From positions 182,054-246,053 of the forward strand of contig NZ_VFSH01000002.1 of NCBI RefSeq assembly GCF_006385785.1: 64,000 nucleotides of DNA, written 5' to 3'. This DNA comes from Streptococcus shenyangsis (GTDB lineage Bacteria; Bacillota; Bacilli; Lactobacillales; Streptococcaceae). Within the stretch, counting starts at the first letter, position 1. Every line of letters begins with the position of its first letter. Below are positions 26,844 to 36,028 of the stretch, piece by piece. The notes under the pieces were generated by a model. The model did not search any database. It worked only from the letters and a program-made list of their open reading frames with translations, and had not been told where the DNA came from. The position numbers and the translations under genes are program-made.

Positions 26844-26871
26844 AAAATTATGTGAATCATCACATAATTTT
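26844..26871. terminator. Hairpin between mltG and greA (terminator or attenuator)
   Basis: Perfect 12-bp stem AAAATTATGTGA/TCACATAATTTT with a 4-base loop, touching the mltG stop codon. The stem is AT-rich and followed by only a short T-rich stretch, so it may stop just part of transcription into greA. Confidence 0.6.
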
Positions 26872-28612
26872 AGTTTGTTTGGTTTAATTTACTGTTGACA
26901 TGTTCAGCGACATTACGATCATGCTCCTCCTGAGTAGCAGCATAATAGACCTTGCCATCTGTAACATTAGCTACAAAGTATAGGTTATCACTCTTAGTTT
27001 GATTAATACTTGCCTCAATGGCATCCAAACTTGGACTATCTACTGGACCTGGCATTAAACCAGCTTTCGTATAAACATTATACGGTGAATTAATTGTCGT
27101 ATCAATTCCAGCATCATCAGCAAGACTAATCTTCTGACCAAGTTTTCCTTGGGCATACAAGATGGCAATATTGCTTTGAAGTGGCATACCAAGATTCAAG
27201 CGATTGTAGAATACACCTGCAATCAACTTACGATCTTCAGTCTTAGCACCTTCTTTTTCGACTAGTGAAGCTATCGTTAACAATTCATTAACTGTCAAAT
27301 TTTTAGACTTGATCGCACTATAATGAGGTGCCAAAGTCTTATCCATAGTTGCCAGCATCTCATCAATCAAGCTTTCAATCGTTGTACTTTCTTTGATAGA
27401 GTAGGTCGCTGGGAAGAGGAAACCTTCTAAACGATAACGAACGCCACTTTCTTTCGTTGGCAAGCTTTCAAGTAGACTAGGATATTTGGCAACTTCTTGG
27501 CTGATAAAGCTATCATCTTGAACTTTTGCTAGGAAAGCATCCGCGGTCAAAGGCTCTTTGAAGTCACCTTGCAATTGACCTACCGCTTGTGCCATTTGAT
27601 CAATCGTATAACCTTCTGGAATTGTCAACGTCGCAAGCGCAGGTTCTTGAGCTTCAGCTGTTCCACCCTTTTGTAATTCATGGATGATATCTTCTGTACT
27701 CATACTCTTTTGCAAACTGTAATAGCCAGACTTCAAATCTGAATAATTTTTATATTTCGCATAGAAAGCAAAAATCACTCCGTGTTTAATCAAACCAGAC
27801 TTTTCAAGAGTTGAACCAATTGTTTGAACATTAGCTCCTTCTGGGATTTGCACTGTCACATATTGTTTAGATGAAGCATCCACAGGCTGTAAAGATGACT
27901 GAACATACTGATAACCAAAGTAACCACCTGCTGAAATCAAACCTAGGAAAATCAGCAGAGAAATGAAGAAAGCTTTGAATCCTGATTTTTTCTTCTTAGT
28001 AGGCTGAACTGTCTCTCGACGGCTACGACGTGGAGTTGCAGACATTTCTTCTACAGCTTTCTTTTCCACTACTGGTTTTGAAATAGGAACTTCTCTTTTT
28101 ACCTCTCTCTGACCTTCTGTCTTATAAGAAACAGCTACCCTTGTTGGGATTTCATTAAATTCCTTCTCTACGTTTCTAGGACTAACAGGTCCTGGAGTTG
28201 GTCTTGATACTCCTTCCGCTGATGGAGTAGAAGGTCCTTCTTGACTCGGGTGACTAGGAGTAAGTGAAGCTTGTCTTGCAGCCTCTTCTGCTGGAGAAGA
28301 AGGAACATCTTGACTTGGATGGCTTGGAACAGTAAGAGTTTCTCTTTTTATCTCATCTGATGGAGAAGCTGGTAAATCTTGGCTGGGGTGAGTCGGCACG
28401 GTAGGAGCGTTTCTCATAATATCCTCTACAGCTGATAGAGAATCTTCCATCAAATCTTCTATTGACTGATCATTTTTAGAAGAAAGTTGGGGTTTTATTG
28501 AAGCTAAATTAACTTCTTCCTGATCTTCTTCATGTTTTTTAACTCGTTCTAAATCACGTAAAATCTGCTCTTTAAAGCTTAATTTTTCGTCTTCTCTTGA
28601 TTTTTCACTCAA
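26870..28612 (-). CDS. mltG: Endolytic murein transglycosylase MltG (YceG-like)
   Basis: Membrane enzyme that cuts nascent glycan strands during peripheral peptidoglycan synthesis. The 580-residue protein has a long charged, disordered cytoplasmic part (1-205) that includes three repeats of the VPTHPSQDLPASPSDE type (about 70-140), one transmembrane helix (about 212-232), a LysM-like subdomain and the YceG domain with the catalytic-glutamate motif LVEKEG and FYNRLNLGMPLQSN. Long cytoplasmic regions are usual in streptococcal MltG. It lies upstream of greA, close to other cell-wall genes (murC). Confidence 0.95.
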   Translation of the reverse strand: MSEKSREDEKLSFKEQILRDLERVKKHEEDQEEVNLASIKPQLSSKNDQSIEDLMEDSLSAVEDIMRNAPTVPTHPSQDLPASPSDEIKRETLTVPSHPSQDVPSSPAEEAARQASLTPSHPSQEGPSTPSAEGVSRPTPGPVSPRNVEKEFNEIPTRVAVSYKTEGQREVKREVPISKPVVEKKAVEEMSATPRRSRRETVQPTKKKKSGFKAFFISLLIFLGLISAGGYFGYQYVQSSLQPVDASSKQYVTVQIPEGANVQTIGSTLEKSGLIKHGVIFAFYAKYKNYSDLKSGYYSLQKSMSTEDIIHELQKGGTAEAQEPALATLTIPEGYTIDQMAQAVGQLQGDFKEPLTADAFLAKVQDDSFISQEVAKYPSLLESLPTKESGVRYRLEGFLFPATYSIKESTTIESLIDEMLATMDKTLAPHYSAIKSKNLTVNELLTIASLVEKEGAKTEDRKLIAGVFYNRLNLGMPLQSNIAILYAQGKLGQKISLADDAGIDTTINSPYNVYTKAGLMPGPVDSPSLDAIEASINQTKSDNLYFVANVTDGKVYYAATQEEHDRNVAEHVNSKLNQTN

Positions 28613-28663
28613 AAGTTTTTCCTCCTCGTTGACAATCCATAATATTATATCTTAAAAACGAAA

Positions 28664-28687
28664 GAAAAGCAACCTAGCATGCTTTTC
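28664..28687 (-). terminator. Terminator after the GNAT gene at 28692
   Basis: GAAAAGCA/TGCTTTTC stem, 8-base loop, then TTTCGTTTTT on the minus strand. Confidence 0.8.
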
Positions 28688-28691
28688 TAGC

Positions 28692-29186
28692 TTATTTTTT
28701 AGCTTTCCAGACCATATCATACCAGGTTTCCCCTGCAAAGGTTGACTGGGACAAGCCTTCGTTGACAAATCCATGCTTTTCGTAGTAAGCGATGAGATAG
28801 TCATGACAGGTTAGGTTAATACCTTCTCTTTCGTGTTCAAGAGCCAACTCTTTCAAGGCTGTTAGTAATTTCTTACCAAGTCCAAGTCCCTGTGCCTCCT
28901 TGGCAATAGACAGACAGGTCACAGAGATATAGCCACCAGGCTCATGACTATGATCTTCTATCTCTTCTGTAAAAGAGTGATCTTGCAGATGGCGTTGGAG
29001 GCCAACTGGTCCTTCTATATACCCAATAATCTTACCCTCTTTTTCTGCAACCAGAAACGAGGTCTGAATTTCTCGCAAATGCGCCTCAAAAACAGAGCGA
29101 GGAATGGCTTCTTCAATCGAGAAATTTTCTAGTTCAATCTCAACGATACGATCCAAATCTTCTAATCTTGCTTTCCTAATTTCCAT
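28692..29186 (-). CDS. GNAT family acetyltransferase
   Basis: A 164-residue acetyltransferase of the arylalkylamine/RimI-like branch: IRKARLEDLDRIVEIE at the N-terminus, VTCLSIAKEAQGLGLGKKLLTAL with the acetyl-CoA loop (QGLGLG), and YYEKHGFVNEG. TAGGAGG lies upstream of the ATG. It starts eight bases after the stop of the neighbouring GNAT gene and forms an operon with it and murC. The substrate is unknown. Confidence 0.9.
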   Translation of the reverse strand: MEIRKARLEDLDRIVEIELENFSIEEAIPRSVFEAHLREIQTSFLVAEKEGKIIGYIEGPVGLQRHLQDHSFTEEIEDHSHEPGGYISVTCLSIAKEAQGLGLGKKLLTALKELALEHEREGINLTCHDYLIAYYEKHGFVNEGLSQSTFAGETWYDMVWKAKK

Positions 29187-29194
29187 TGTGCCTC

Positions 29195-29644
29195 CTAAAA
29201 AAAGAGATTAAACCAAATCATACTAAACCCCTGGTTAGTTGCATAAAGCGAGGTTTCTTCATCAATAAAACCGTTCATTTCAAAATAGGAAAGCAACTCT
29301 TCCGGACTCTTCAAACGAATAGCTTTGTAATCCAGCTCAACTGCCACATCTTTCAAAGCCGCAAGAAGAAGCGTTCCCAATCCCTGTCTCTGATGGTCAG
29401 CCTTGATGACTAAAGAACGAATTTCTAGACATTGCGGATTGTGGGGATGAGGACTTCCTAGAACATAGCCCAGAAGTTGATTTTCATCCCCAGCTAGAAG
29501 AAAGGTATCCGCAGACTTACGGATACTTTCTTCTAAGATATGGGAAGGTTGCTGCTTTTCAGCTGGAAAAGACGAGGCCTGAAGTGCCTCTATCTCAGTC
29601 AAATCAGACTTACTTACCTGAACAATCTTAATTGGAATCTCCAT
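29195..29644 (-). CDS. GNAT family acetyltransferase
   Basis: A 149-residue acetyltransferase with IRSLVIKADHQRQGLGTLLLAAL (acetyl-CoA loop RQGLG) and YFEMNGFIDEE. It begins nine bases after the murC stop with AGGA in front, so it is probably translated from the murC message. Tandem GNAT genes directly after murC are conserved in pneumococcus as I recall it; a link to cell-wall precursors is only a guess. Confidence 0.88.
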   Translation of the reverse strand: MEIPIKIVQVSKSDLTEIEALQASSFPAEKQQPSHILEESIRKSADTFLLAGDENQLLGYVLGSPHPHNPQCLEIRSLVIKADHQRQGLGTLLLAALKDVAVELDYKAIRLKSPEELLSYFEMNGFIDEETSLYATNQGFSMIWFNLFF

Positions 29645-29653
29645 GAGAACATC

Positions 29654-30988
29654 CTATTGAACATTACTTGTCAAGTTAGACAAGAGACGCTCAAATGAAT
29701 ATTCATAGGTTTGGATATCTCCTGCACCCATAAAGACATAAACAGCATTGTCGTGGTCTAGGAGTGGAGAAACATTTTCAACAGTGATCACTTGGTGTTT
29801 CTTGTTGATTTTATTAGCTAGGTCTTCTACCTTAACGTCACCATGGTCTACTTCACGCGCAGATCCATAAATTTGCGCTAGGTAAACCGCATCTGCTTGG
29901 TTCAAAGCGTGGGCAAAGTCATCCAACAAGGCAATGGTTCTTGTAAAAGTATGAGGTTGGAAGACTGCTACAATTTCCTTACTTGGGTATTTCTGACGAG
30001 CCGCATCCAAGGTCGCAATAATTTCTGTTGGATGGTGGGCAAAGTCATCGATAATAACTGTATCATTGACAATTTTCTCAGTGAAACGACGTTTAACACC
30101 GGCAAATGTTTTCAAGTGTTCACGCACCAAGTTCAAATCAAATCCTGCTGTGTAAAGAAGACCAATAACGGCAGTCGCATTCATGATATTGTGACGACCA
30201 AAGGTTGGGATATGGAATTGACCCAATTCTTGTCCACGGAAGTGAACTGTGAAGGTTGAACCAGTTGTTGAACGAAGAAGATCGCTAGCTACAAAATCAT
30301 TGCCTTCAGCTTCAAAACCATAATAATAAATCGGAGCATTGGCTGTAATTTTACGCAATTCTGCATCTTCACCATAGACAAAAAGACCCTTGGTAATTTG
30401 TTTGGCATAGTCATTAAAGGCATTGAAAACATCCTCTAGACTTGTGAAATAGTCTGGATGGTCAAAGTCAATGTTGGTGATAATAGAGTATTCTGGATGG
30501 TAAGGCATGAAGTGACGCTCATATTCGTCAGATTCAAAGACAAAATATTTGGCATTGACCGAACCACGACCTGTTCCATCTCCAATCAAGAAGCTGGTGT
30601 CTGTGATGTGAGACAAGACGTGAGATAACATACCTGTCGTTGAAGTTTTTCCATGTGCTCCTGCTACCCCCATACTAACAAAGTCACGCATAAAGCTACC
30701 AAGGAACTCATGATAACGTTTGTAACTGATGCCATTTTGGTCTGCATAGGCAATTTCGACGTTGTTATCTGGACGGAAGGCATTTCCAGCGATAATTTCC
30801 ATATCACCGTCTAGATTCTTTTCATCAAAAGGAAGAATGGTAATTCCTGCCTGCTCAAGACCACGTTGAGTAAAGTAGTACTTTTCAACATCTGATCCCT
30901 GTACCTTATGACCCATTTGGTGCAACATCAAGGCCAAGGCACTCATCCCTGATCCCTTAATTCCGATAAAATGATATGTCTTTGACAT
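29654..30988 (-). CDS. murC: UDP-N-acetylmuramate--L-alanine ligase
   Basis: Adds the first residue (L-Ala) of the peptidoglycan stem peptide. The 444-residue Mur ligase has the N-terminal UDP-binding [12 protein letters not shown], the P-loop [11 protein letters not shown] (about 111-121), the central [13 protein letters not shown] segment (ESDEYERHF), and the C-terminal [10 protein letters not shown]. It starts 11 bases after the stop of the 205-residue gene. It acts before MurE, encoded about 10 kb away. Confidence 0.97.
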   Translation of the reverse strand: MSKTYHFIGIKGSGMSALALMLHQMGHKVQGSDVEKYYFTQRGLEQAGITILPFDEKNLDGDMEIIAGNAFRPDNNVEIAYADQNGISYKRYHEFLGSFMRDFVSMGVAGAHGKTSTTGMLSHVLSHITDTSFLIGDGTGRGSVNAKYFVFESDEYERHFMPYHPEYSIITNIDFDHPDYFTSLEDVFNAFNDYAKQITKGLFVYGEDAELRKITANAPIYYYGFEAEGNDFVASDLLRSTTGSTFTVHFRGQELGQFHIPTFGRHNIMNATAVIGLLYTAGFDLNLVREHLKTFAGVKRRFTEKIVNDTVIIDDFAHHPTEIIATLDAARQKYPSKEIVAVFQPHTFTRTIALLDDFAHALNQADAVYLAQIYGSAREVDHGDVKVEDLANKINKKHQVITVENVSPLLDHDNAVYVFMGAGDIQTYEYSFERLLSNLTSNVQ

Positions 30989-30998
30989 GTTTCCTCCC

Positions 30999-31616
30999 CT
31001 ATTCTGTAATTCTGGTCAGATTCAACTCTTGGGCAACCCGACGTTCTTGTTCTGTTTGTTTACTTTTTTTATTGTAGATTTGGCTCTTCTTTAGAAAATC
31101 ATAGTTGTTTTTCTTTGGGCCTGAAGTTTCTTTTGTCTCAGCTTGAGTCGAAATATTGCTAACTTCTTCTGCCAAGATGTAATGAGACTGGGTCATTTTT
31201 TGACTATATTTGACAAATTCACCAGGATTTTCCTTTTGGAAAGGCGCGGTAGGTTGGTTGCCCTTTCTAACTAGACTTGACTGAGAATGGCGTCTTGTAG
31301 GAGTGATGTCCTTAGTCAGATAACTTGCCGAGCGTTTCTTTTTCAAATCCGCACGCGCTTCTTCACGCGCCACCTCCGCATAGCTCTTTCCTTCTTTTTT
31401 TACCCCTAAAGGAGCCTTTTTAGTTTTCTCTACTTGCTTTTCAATCGGTTTGACTGGTGTTTCTTCAGCAATAGGAGCCCATTCTAAATAATTTTTATCT
31501 CGATACTCACCCTTGATATTACTGATCAGATCAGACTCATCATAGAGATTCATGACTGGCATTTCAGTCAACATGACCTCGTCATCTGACACCAATGGAA
31601 ATCGTTCTTGTTTCAT
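30999..31616 (-). CDS. Uncharacterised charged, mostly disordered protein between snf2 and murC
   Basis: A 205-residue protein that I do not recognise beyond a streptococcal homologue at the same locus. There is no signal peptide or membrane helix. An acidic N-terminal 45 residues ([20 protein letters not shown]) are followed by a Lys/Arg/Glu-rich stretch ([18 protein letters not shown], residues about 74-95) and a Ser/Gln-rich basic tail that looks disordered. The acidic-to-basic layout and murC neighbourhood would suit a scaffold or regulatory partner, but that is speculation. Start ATG 31616. Confidence 0.75.
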   Translation of the reverse strand: MKQERFPLVSDDEVMLTEMPVMNLYDESDLISNIKGEYRDKNYLEWAPIAEETPVKPIEKQVEKTKKAPLGVKKEGKSYAEVAREEARADLKKKRSASYLTKDITPTRRHSQSSLVRKGNQPTAPFQKENPGEFVKYSQKMTQSHYILAEEVSNISTQAETKETSGPKKNNYDFLKKSQIYNKKSKQTEQERRVAQELNLTRITE

Positions 31617-31663
31617 TTTCTATTTCCTTTCAACACTTCATTATAGCGTATTGTCTTGATTTT

Positions 31664-34600
31664 TCAAGTGCTGACTTCAGAAATTCCCAAAATTTCTCTA
31701 ATTTCTGCTAGGGTCAGACTGCCACGTGACTCTGTTCCGTCCAATACTTGTGACACCAAATGTTTCTTTTGTTCTTGTAGTTCCTGGATTTTTTCTTCAA
31801 TGGTTCCCTTGGTTACCAAGCGATAGACCTCAACCATTTCCTCTTGTCCCATCCGATGGGCACGGCCAATAGCCTGCGCTTCCACCGCAGGATTCCACCA
31901 AAGGTCAACCAAAATAACCGTATCAGCACCTGTCAGATTCAGACCGACACCACCAGCCTTGAGGGAAATCAGAAAGGCATCTCTTTCCCCTTGGTTAAAG
32001 GCCTTGGTCATATCTTGTCTTTCCTTGGCTGGGGTCGAACCTGTAATTTTAAAGGAAGTCAAGCCCAAGTCTGGCAGTTCTTGTTCAATTTTTTCCAACA
32101 TTCCCTTGAACTGAGAGAAAATCAAGACACGGTGTCCACCGTCTGCCACCTGTACCAGCAGGTCTCGGAGACTATCCAGTTTGCCACTGGCTCCCTGATA
32201 ATCTTCCATAAAGAGGGCAGGAGTGTCACAGATTTGGCGCAAGCGCATCAGACCAGACAAAATTTCCACTCGACTACGCTGAAATTCCTGATCTGACACC
32301 TGAGCCAAACGGTCTCGCATCTGTTGCAACTGGGCTAGGTAGATAGCCTTTTGCTGGTCTTCCAGTTCATTTTTATAAACCACTTCAATCAAGTCTGGCA
32401 ATTCAGTCAGAACTTCTTCTTTCTTGCGCCGCATCACGAAAGGTTTGATAAACTGAGCCACGCGCTCAGCTGGCAATTTCATAAATTCTTTCTTGCTTGG
32501 CAAAAGTCCTGGCATGACGATTTGGAAAATAGACCACAGCTCACCTAGATGGTTTTCAATTGGAGTCCCTGACAAGGCAAAGATCGACGGCACTACAAAC
32601 TGTCTCAAGGTCTGGGCAATCTTGGTCTGGGCATTTTTCATAACCTGAGCCTCATCTAAGAAAAGGAAGTCAAAGGCCATCCCCTGATAAAGCTCACTGT
32701 CCTGACGGAAAGTAGCATAACTCGTCACATAGATTTGATGGCTCTCAGCAAGAATCTCTTCACGACTAGCTTTCAAACCATGAACAACAGCTACATCCAA
32801 CTGTGGAGCAAATTTCTGAAACTCATCTGCCCAGTTGTAAATCAAACCTGACGGTGCTAAAATCAAAACCCGACTTTCTTTTGTCACTTGACTGGTCAAA
32901 AAAGCAATGGTCTGAAGGGTTTTACCAAGTCCCATATCATCAGCCAAAATCCCACCAAAACCATAATGATGGAGCATCTGCAGCCAGCCGATTCCCTTTT
33001 CCTGATAATCACGCAGGTCAGCCTTAACCTGAGTTGCCTGTCGAGGAAAATCTTCTGGATGCGTCAAATCGTGGGCCAGATTCTGGAATTCTTGTGAAAA
33101 AGAAACACGGTCACGCCCTTCAAAAAGATGAGCTAAACTATAAGCCAAAGATTTTCGAGCCTGCAAGGACCCATCTTTTAATTCAAATTGCCCCAGTTCC
33201 TGTAGATTTTGGCGAATTTTCTTGGTTTCTTCATCAAAAAAGTAAACTTGATTGGACGAATCAATATAAAAATCCTTGTTGGCAACCAAGGCCTGCATGG
33301 CTTGGTCAATTTCCTCTTGGGCAATATCTTGAAAATCAAACTGGATTTCCAAGAGACCTCCCTTGGAAGCAATCTGCACTTGGGGACTCGCTAGACTATA
33401 AAGTTCTTCGAGCTTATCTGATAGGTCAACATTCCCGAGTTTTTCAAAGGTTGGAATGATTTCGTAGAAGAAATGATAGATATACTCCGCTTTTAGGGCC
33501 TGTCGCCAAGATTGAAAATCTGCTTCAAAGCCAGCTACCAAACAGGCTTGGAAAACTCTTTCTTCTAATTCAGCATCACTCGAAAATGGCAATTCTTCTA
33601 GCTCTTGTCGGCTAGATACCTGTCTATCCCCATAATCAAACTGAATTTCTAAACGAATCCGATTATCCTCTTCCCTGTCAAAGTAAAAAGAGGGTGCAAA
33701 GGATTTAATTTGTAAACGTTCTGGAGCTGAAACGGTCCCCATCTGGCTAAAAAGAGTTAAACAAGAAGCCAACTTATCGCGGTCACTGCTATCAAATTGC
33801 AGGTATTTCTTTCCATGCTGATCCAAGGGCAACGCTTTAATTTCCTTGAGAAGACGCATCTGCTGGTCTGTTAGAAAATAAACCTGTCCTTTATGGAAAA
33901 GCACAGCTCCCTGATAAAAGACATTGACCCTTGGACTCTCACTGATTTCCATTTCAAAATAATCCGAGTATGCTGTTACTGTAAAGGCAAATAGATTAGC
34001 ATTCGCATGCAAATCCTGAAAGAGCAGGGTTTGGTAACTATCCACTTGATGGTCAAATTGAAAATGGGGCAAGGCCATCAGTAAATTCACACCCTGCTCA
34101 AAAAAGGTCAGAGGAAAAAAGAGGTGCCGACCTTGGTTTTGGAAAAAGAGATCTGAAGCCTGTCCTTCCTCCATTAGTCCGCGCAAGAAAGTCAGAAGCT
34201 CTTGACTTGCCTCATCAAAGGATTCCCAAGACAGAGACTCCTCATAGGTTTTCCCAATCATATAAGGTTTTCTCTTCTCAACAACTTTTAAAAAGAGTGG
34301 GATATCCCGAATGACATAGTATTTTTGACTATTGGTTTGCCCGATTCTCAGGGTCCACAAGATATGATTGCTCCCTGCTTCCACTTGTCCTACAGCCGAC
34401 AATTCATAGGCGCGTTCTGCTTTTGGAGACAAGATTCGGTCCAAAAAATTACCACCCAAGGTCACCTTGGTTTCAACGGCCTCTTTTTCTTCATGACCTT
34501 CTTCCAGACTCTGCAAGATTTCTTGACCACGCTCATCATTTTTCAGAAAATGCTCCAGAGCTGCCAAATGCACGCAGTAGCCCCTCTTTTGGAAAAAATC

Positions 34601-34762
34601 GCAGGCACAAAAAACCAAATCATCCTCTAAACTATAGCGCAGTTCTTCTTCTGCAACGCGAGCGTAGAGCCGATTGTTCTTTTCCTTGATAATGTCAACC
34701 TTACCAGTTTCATAAAGGGCAACGCCTTCGATACGGACTTTCCCTGGAATCAATTTAGCCAT
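31664..34762 (-). CDS. SNF2-family helicase with N-terminal SWIM zinc finger
   Basis: A 1,032-residue DNA-dependent ATPase of the bacterial RapA/HepA-like SNF2 group. The N-terminus carries a SWIM finger (Cys52, Cys54, Cys63, His65 in FCACDFFQKRGYCVH), followed by a long bacterial SNF2-associated region. The ATPase core from about residue 575 has motif I DDMGLGKT (about 605-612), the DEAQ box (LFLDEAQVMKN), SGTPIENHLGELW, and in the second lobe GGVGLNLTGAD and IGRAHRMGQ. Probably remodels protein-DNA or RNA polymerase complexes. It is the first gene of the murC-containing run. Confidence 0.93.
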   Translation of the reverse strand: MAKLIPGKVRIEGVALYETGKVDIIKEKNNRLYARVAEEELRYSLEDDLVFCACDFFQKRGYCVHLAALEHFLKNDERGQEILQSLEEGHEEKEAVETKVTLGGNFLDRILSPKAERAYELSAVGQVEAGSNHILWTLRIGQTNSQKYYVIRDIPLFLKVVEKRKPYMIGKTYEESLSWESFDEASQELLTFLRGLMEEGQASDLFFQNQGRHLFFPLTFFEQGVNLLMALPHFQFDHQVDSYQTLLFQDLHANANLFAFTVTAYSDYFEMEISESPRVNVFYQGAVLFHKGQVYFLTDQQMRLLKEIKALPLDQHGKKYLQFDSSDRDKLASCLTLFSQMGTVSAPERLQIKSFAPSFYFDREEDNRIRLEIQFDYGDRQVSSRQELEELPFSSDAELEERVFQACLVAGFEADFQSWRQALKAEYIYHFFYEIIPTFEKLGNVDLSDKLEELYSLASPQVQIASKGGLLEIQFDFQDIAQEEIDQAMQALVANKDFYIDSSNQVYFFDEETKKIRQNLQELGQFELKDGSLQARKSLAYSLAHLFEGRDRVSFSQEFQNLAHDLTHPEDFPRQATQVKADLRDYQEKGIGWLQMLHHYGFGGILADDMGLGKTLQTIAFLTSQVTKESRVLILAPSGLIYNWADEFQKFAPQLDVAVVHGLKASREEILAESHQIYVTSYATFRQDSELYQGMAFDFLFLDEAQVMKNAQTKIAQTLRQFVVPSIFALSGTPIENHLGELWSIFQIVMPGLLPSKKEFMKLPAERVAQFIKPFVMRRKKEEVLTELPDLIEVVYKNELEDQQKAIYLAQLQQMRDRLAQVSDQEFQRSRVEILSGLMRLRQICDTPALFMEDYQGASGKLDSLRDLLVQVADGGHRVLIFSQFKGMLEKIEQELPDLGLTSFKITGSTPAKERQDMTKAFNQGERDAFLISLKAGGVGLNLTGADTVILVDLWWNPAVEAQAIGRAHRMGQEEMVEVYRLVTKGTIEEKIQELQEQKKHLVSQVLDGTESRGSLTLAEIREILGISEVST

Positions 34763-34815
34763 ATTTTTACCTTTACCTTATCTTTTTATTATACCATATT
34801 TTCCCCTATGAAAAT

Positions 34816-34848
34816 AGCCTTCTAGGAAGACTTTTCTCCTAGAAGGCT
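34816..34848 (-). terminator. Terminator after patB
   Basis: Perfect 12-bp stem AGCCTTCTAGGA/TCCTAGAAGGCT with a 9-base loop, followed on the minus strand by ATTTTCA. The T-run is short. Confidence 0.7.
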
Positions 34849-34854
34849 GGATTT

Positions 34855-36021
34855 TTAAAGTTTGGCAAAAGTCGTCACAATTCGCTGACACACTTCTTGC
34901 AGCAGAGATTTAGGCATAGCTACATTGAGGCGGGCATGGAGACTTCCTTCCTCCCCAAAATCCAAACCACGGTTGAGGATAACCTTGGCTTCATTTCTCA
35001 ACAGCTCTTGCAATGTTTCATCAGTCAGATCATAGGCTGAAAAATCAAGCCAAATCAAGTAGGTTCCTTGCGGCTTCATGACCTTAATTTTAGTCTCTTT
35101 TCCAAATAAATCCACTACATAATTTATGTGGTTTTCAAAGACTTGCTTGAGTTCCTCTAACCAATCCTTCCCATAGCGATAAGCAGCTTCTGTCGCCAAA
35201 TAGCCCAAACCTGAAATTTCATGCTGGTTATTGGCCAACTGGCGTTTCTGGTAGGCCAGTCTCAACTTAGGATTTTCAATAACGGCATAGGAATTTTTTG
35301 TCCCAGCAATATTAAAAGTTTTAGTGGCACTGCTCAAGACGATTGCAAATTCTTTAAAGGCAGGATTGATGGTATTGAAAGACTGATGTTTGTGACCAAA
35401 GAGGGTCAAATCTTGGTGAATCTCATCCGAAACCAATAAAACACCGTGTTTTTGGCAGAGTTGGCCAATCTTATCCAACACTTCTTTTTCCCAAACACGT
35501 CCACCAGGATTGTGAGGGTTGCAAAGAATATAGAGTTTGACATCCTCTTCCACCAAATCCTTCTCAAGTTGGTCAAAGTCGATCTCAAACAGACCATCCT
35601 TTTCCACCAAAGAATTGGTAATCAATCTGCGATTATTCAACTTGACACTGCGAGCAAATGGTGGGTAGACAGGTGTGTTAATCAGAACCGCCTCGCCTTC
35701 TTTTGTAAAGGCTTGAATAGCTGTTGAGATGGCTGGAACTACACCCTCGATAAAGACAAGATCCTCTTTGTCAAAGTGGTAACCGTGCTGTGTGGCTTCC
35801 CACTTTTGAACTTCCTTAATTAACTCTTCACTGGCATAAGTATAACCATAAACCAGTTGATCAGCGTAAGTTTGCACGGCTTGGCGGATTTCAGGCAAGA
35901 CCACAAAGTCCATATCCGCTATCCAAGCTGGTAAGACTTCGCTATCCGTTTCTGCCTCTTTCCATTTATAGGTATGGTGTCCTAAACGATTGGGCAGGCT
36001 TGTAAAATCATATTTTCCCAT
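34855..36021 (-). CDS. patB: MalY/PatB family aminotransferase (cystathionine beta-lyase, C-S lyase)
   Basis: PLP enzyme that cleaves C-S bonds, for example cystathionine to homocysteine, and may release H2S from cysteine. The 388 residues begin MGKYDFTSLPNRLGHHTYKW, with ADMDFVVLPEIRQA, CNPHNPGGRVW, VSDEIHQDL and the PLP lysine in SSATKTFNIAG. The ATG at 36021 has AAGGA upstream inside the metB 3' end; the longer frame would overlap metB too far. It follows metB by seven bases, giving a two-step transsulfuration unit with a MET-box upstream. Confidence 0.92.
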   Translation of the reverse strand: MGKYDFTSLPNRLGHHTYKWKEAETDSEVLPAWIADMDFVVLPEIRQAVQTYADQLVYGYTYASEELIKEVQKWEATQHGYHFDKEDLVFIEGVVPAISTAIQAFTKEGEAVLINTPVYPPFARSVKLNNRRLITNSLVEKDGLFEIDFDQLEKDLVEEDVKLYILCNPHNPGGRVWEKEVLDKIGQLCQKHGVLLVSDEIHQDLTLFGHKHQSFNTINPAFKEFAIVLSSATKTFNIAGTKNSYAVIENPKLRLAYQKRQLANNQHEISGLGYLATEAAYRYGKDWLEELKQVFENHINYVVDLFGKETKIKVMKPQGTYLIWLDFSAYDLTDETLQELLRNEAKVILNRGLDFGEEGSLHARLNVAMPKSLLQEVCQRIVTTFAKL

Positions 36022-36028
36022 CTTCGTC

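Noticed and set aside
33034..33459. 141-codon plus-strand open frame opposite the SNF2 gene
   Set aside because: Shadow of the helicase coding sequence, with biased composition and no start signal.
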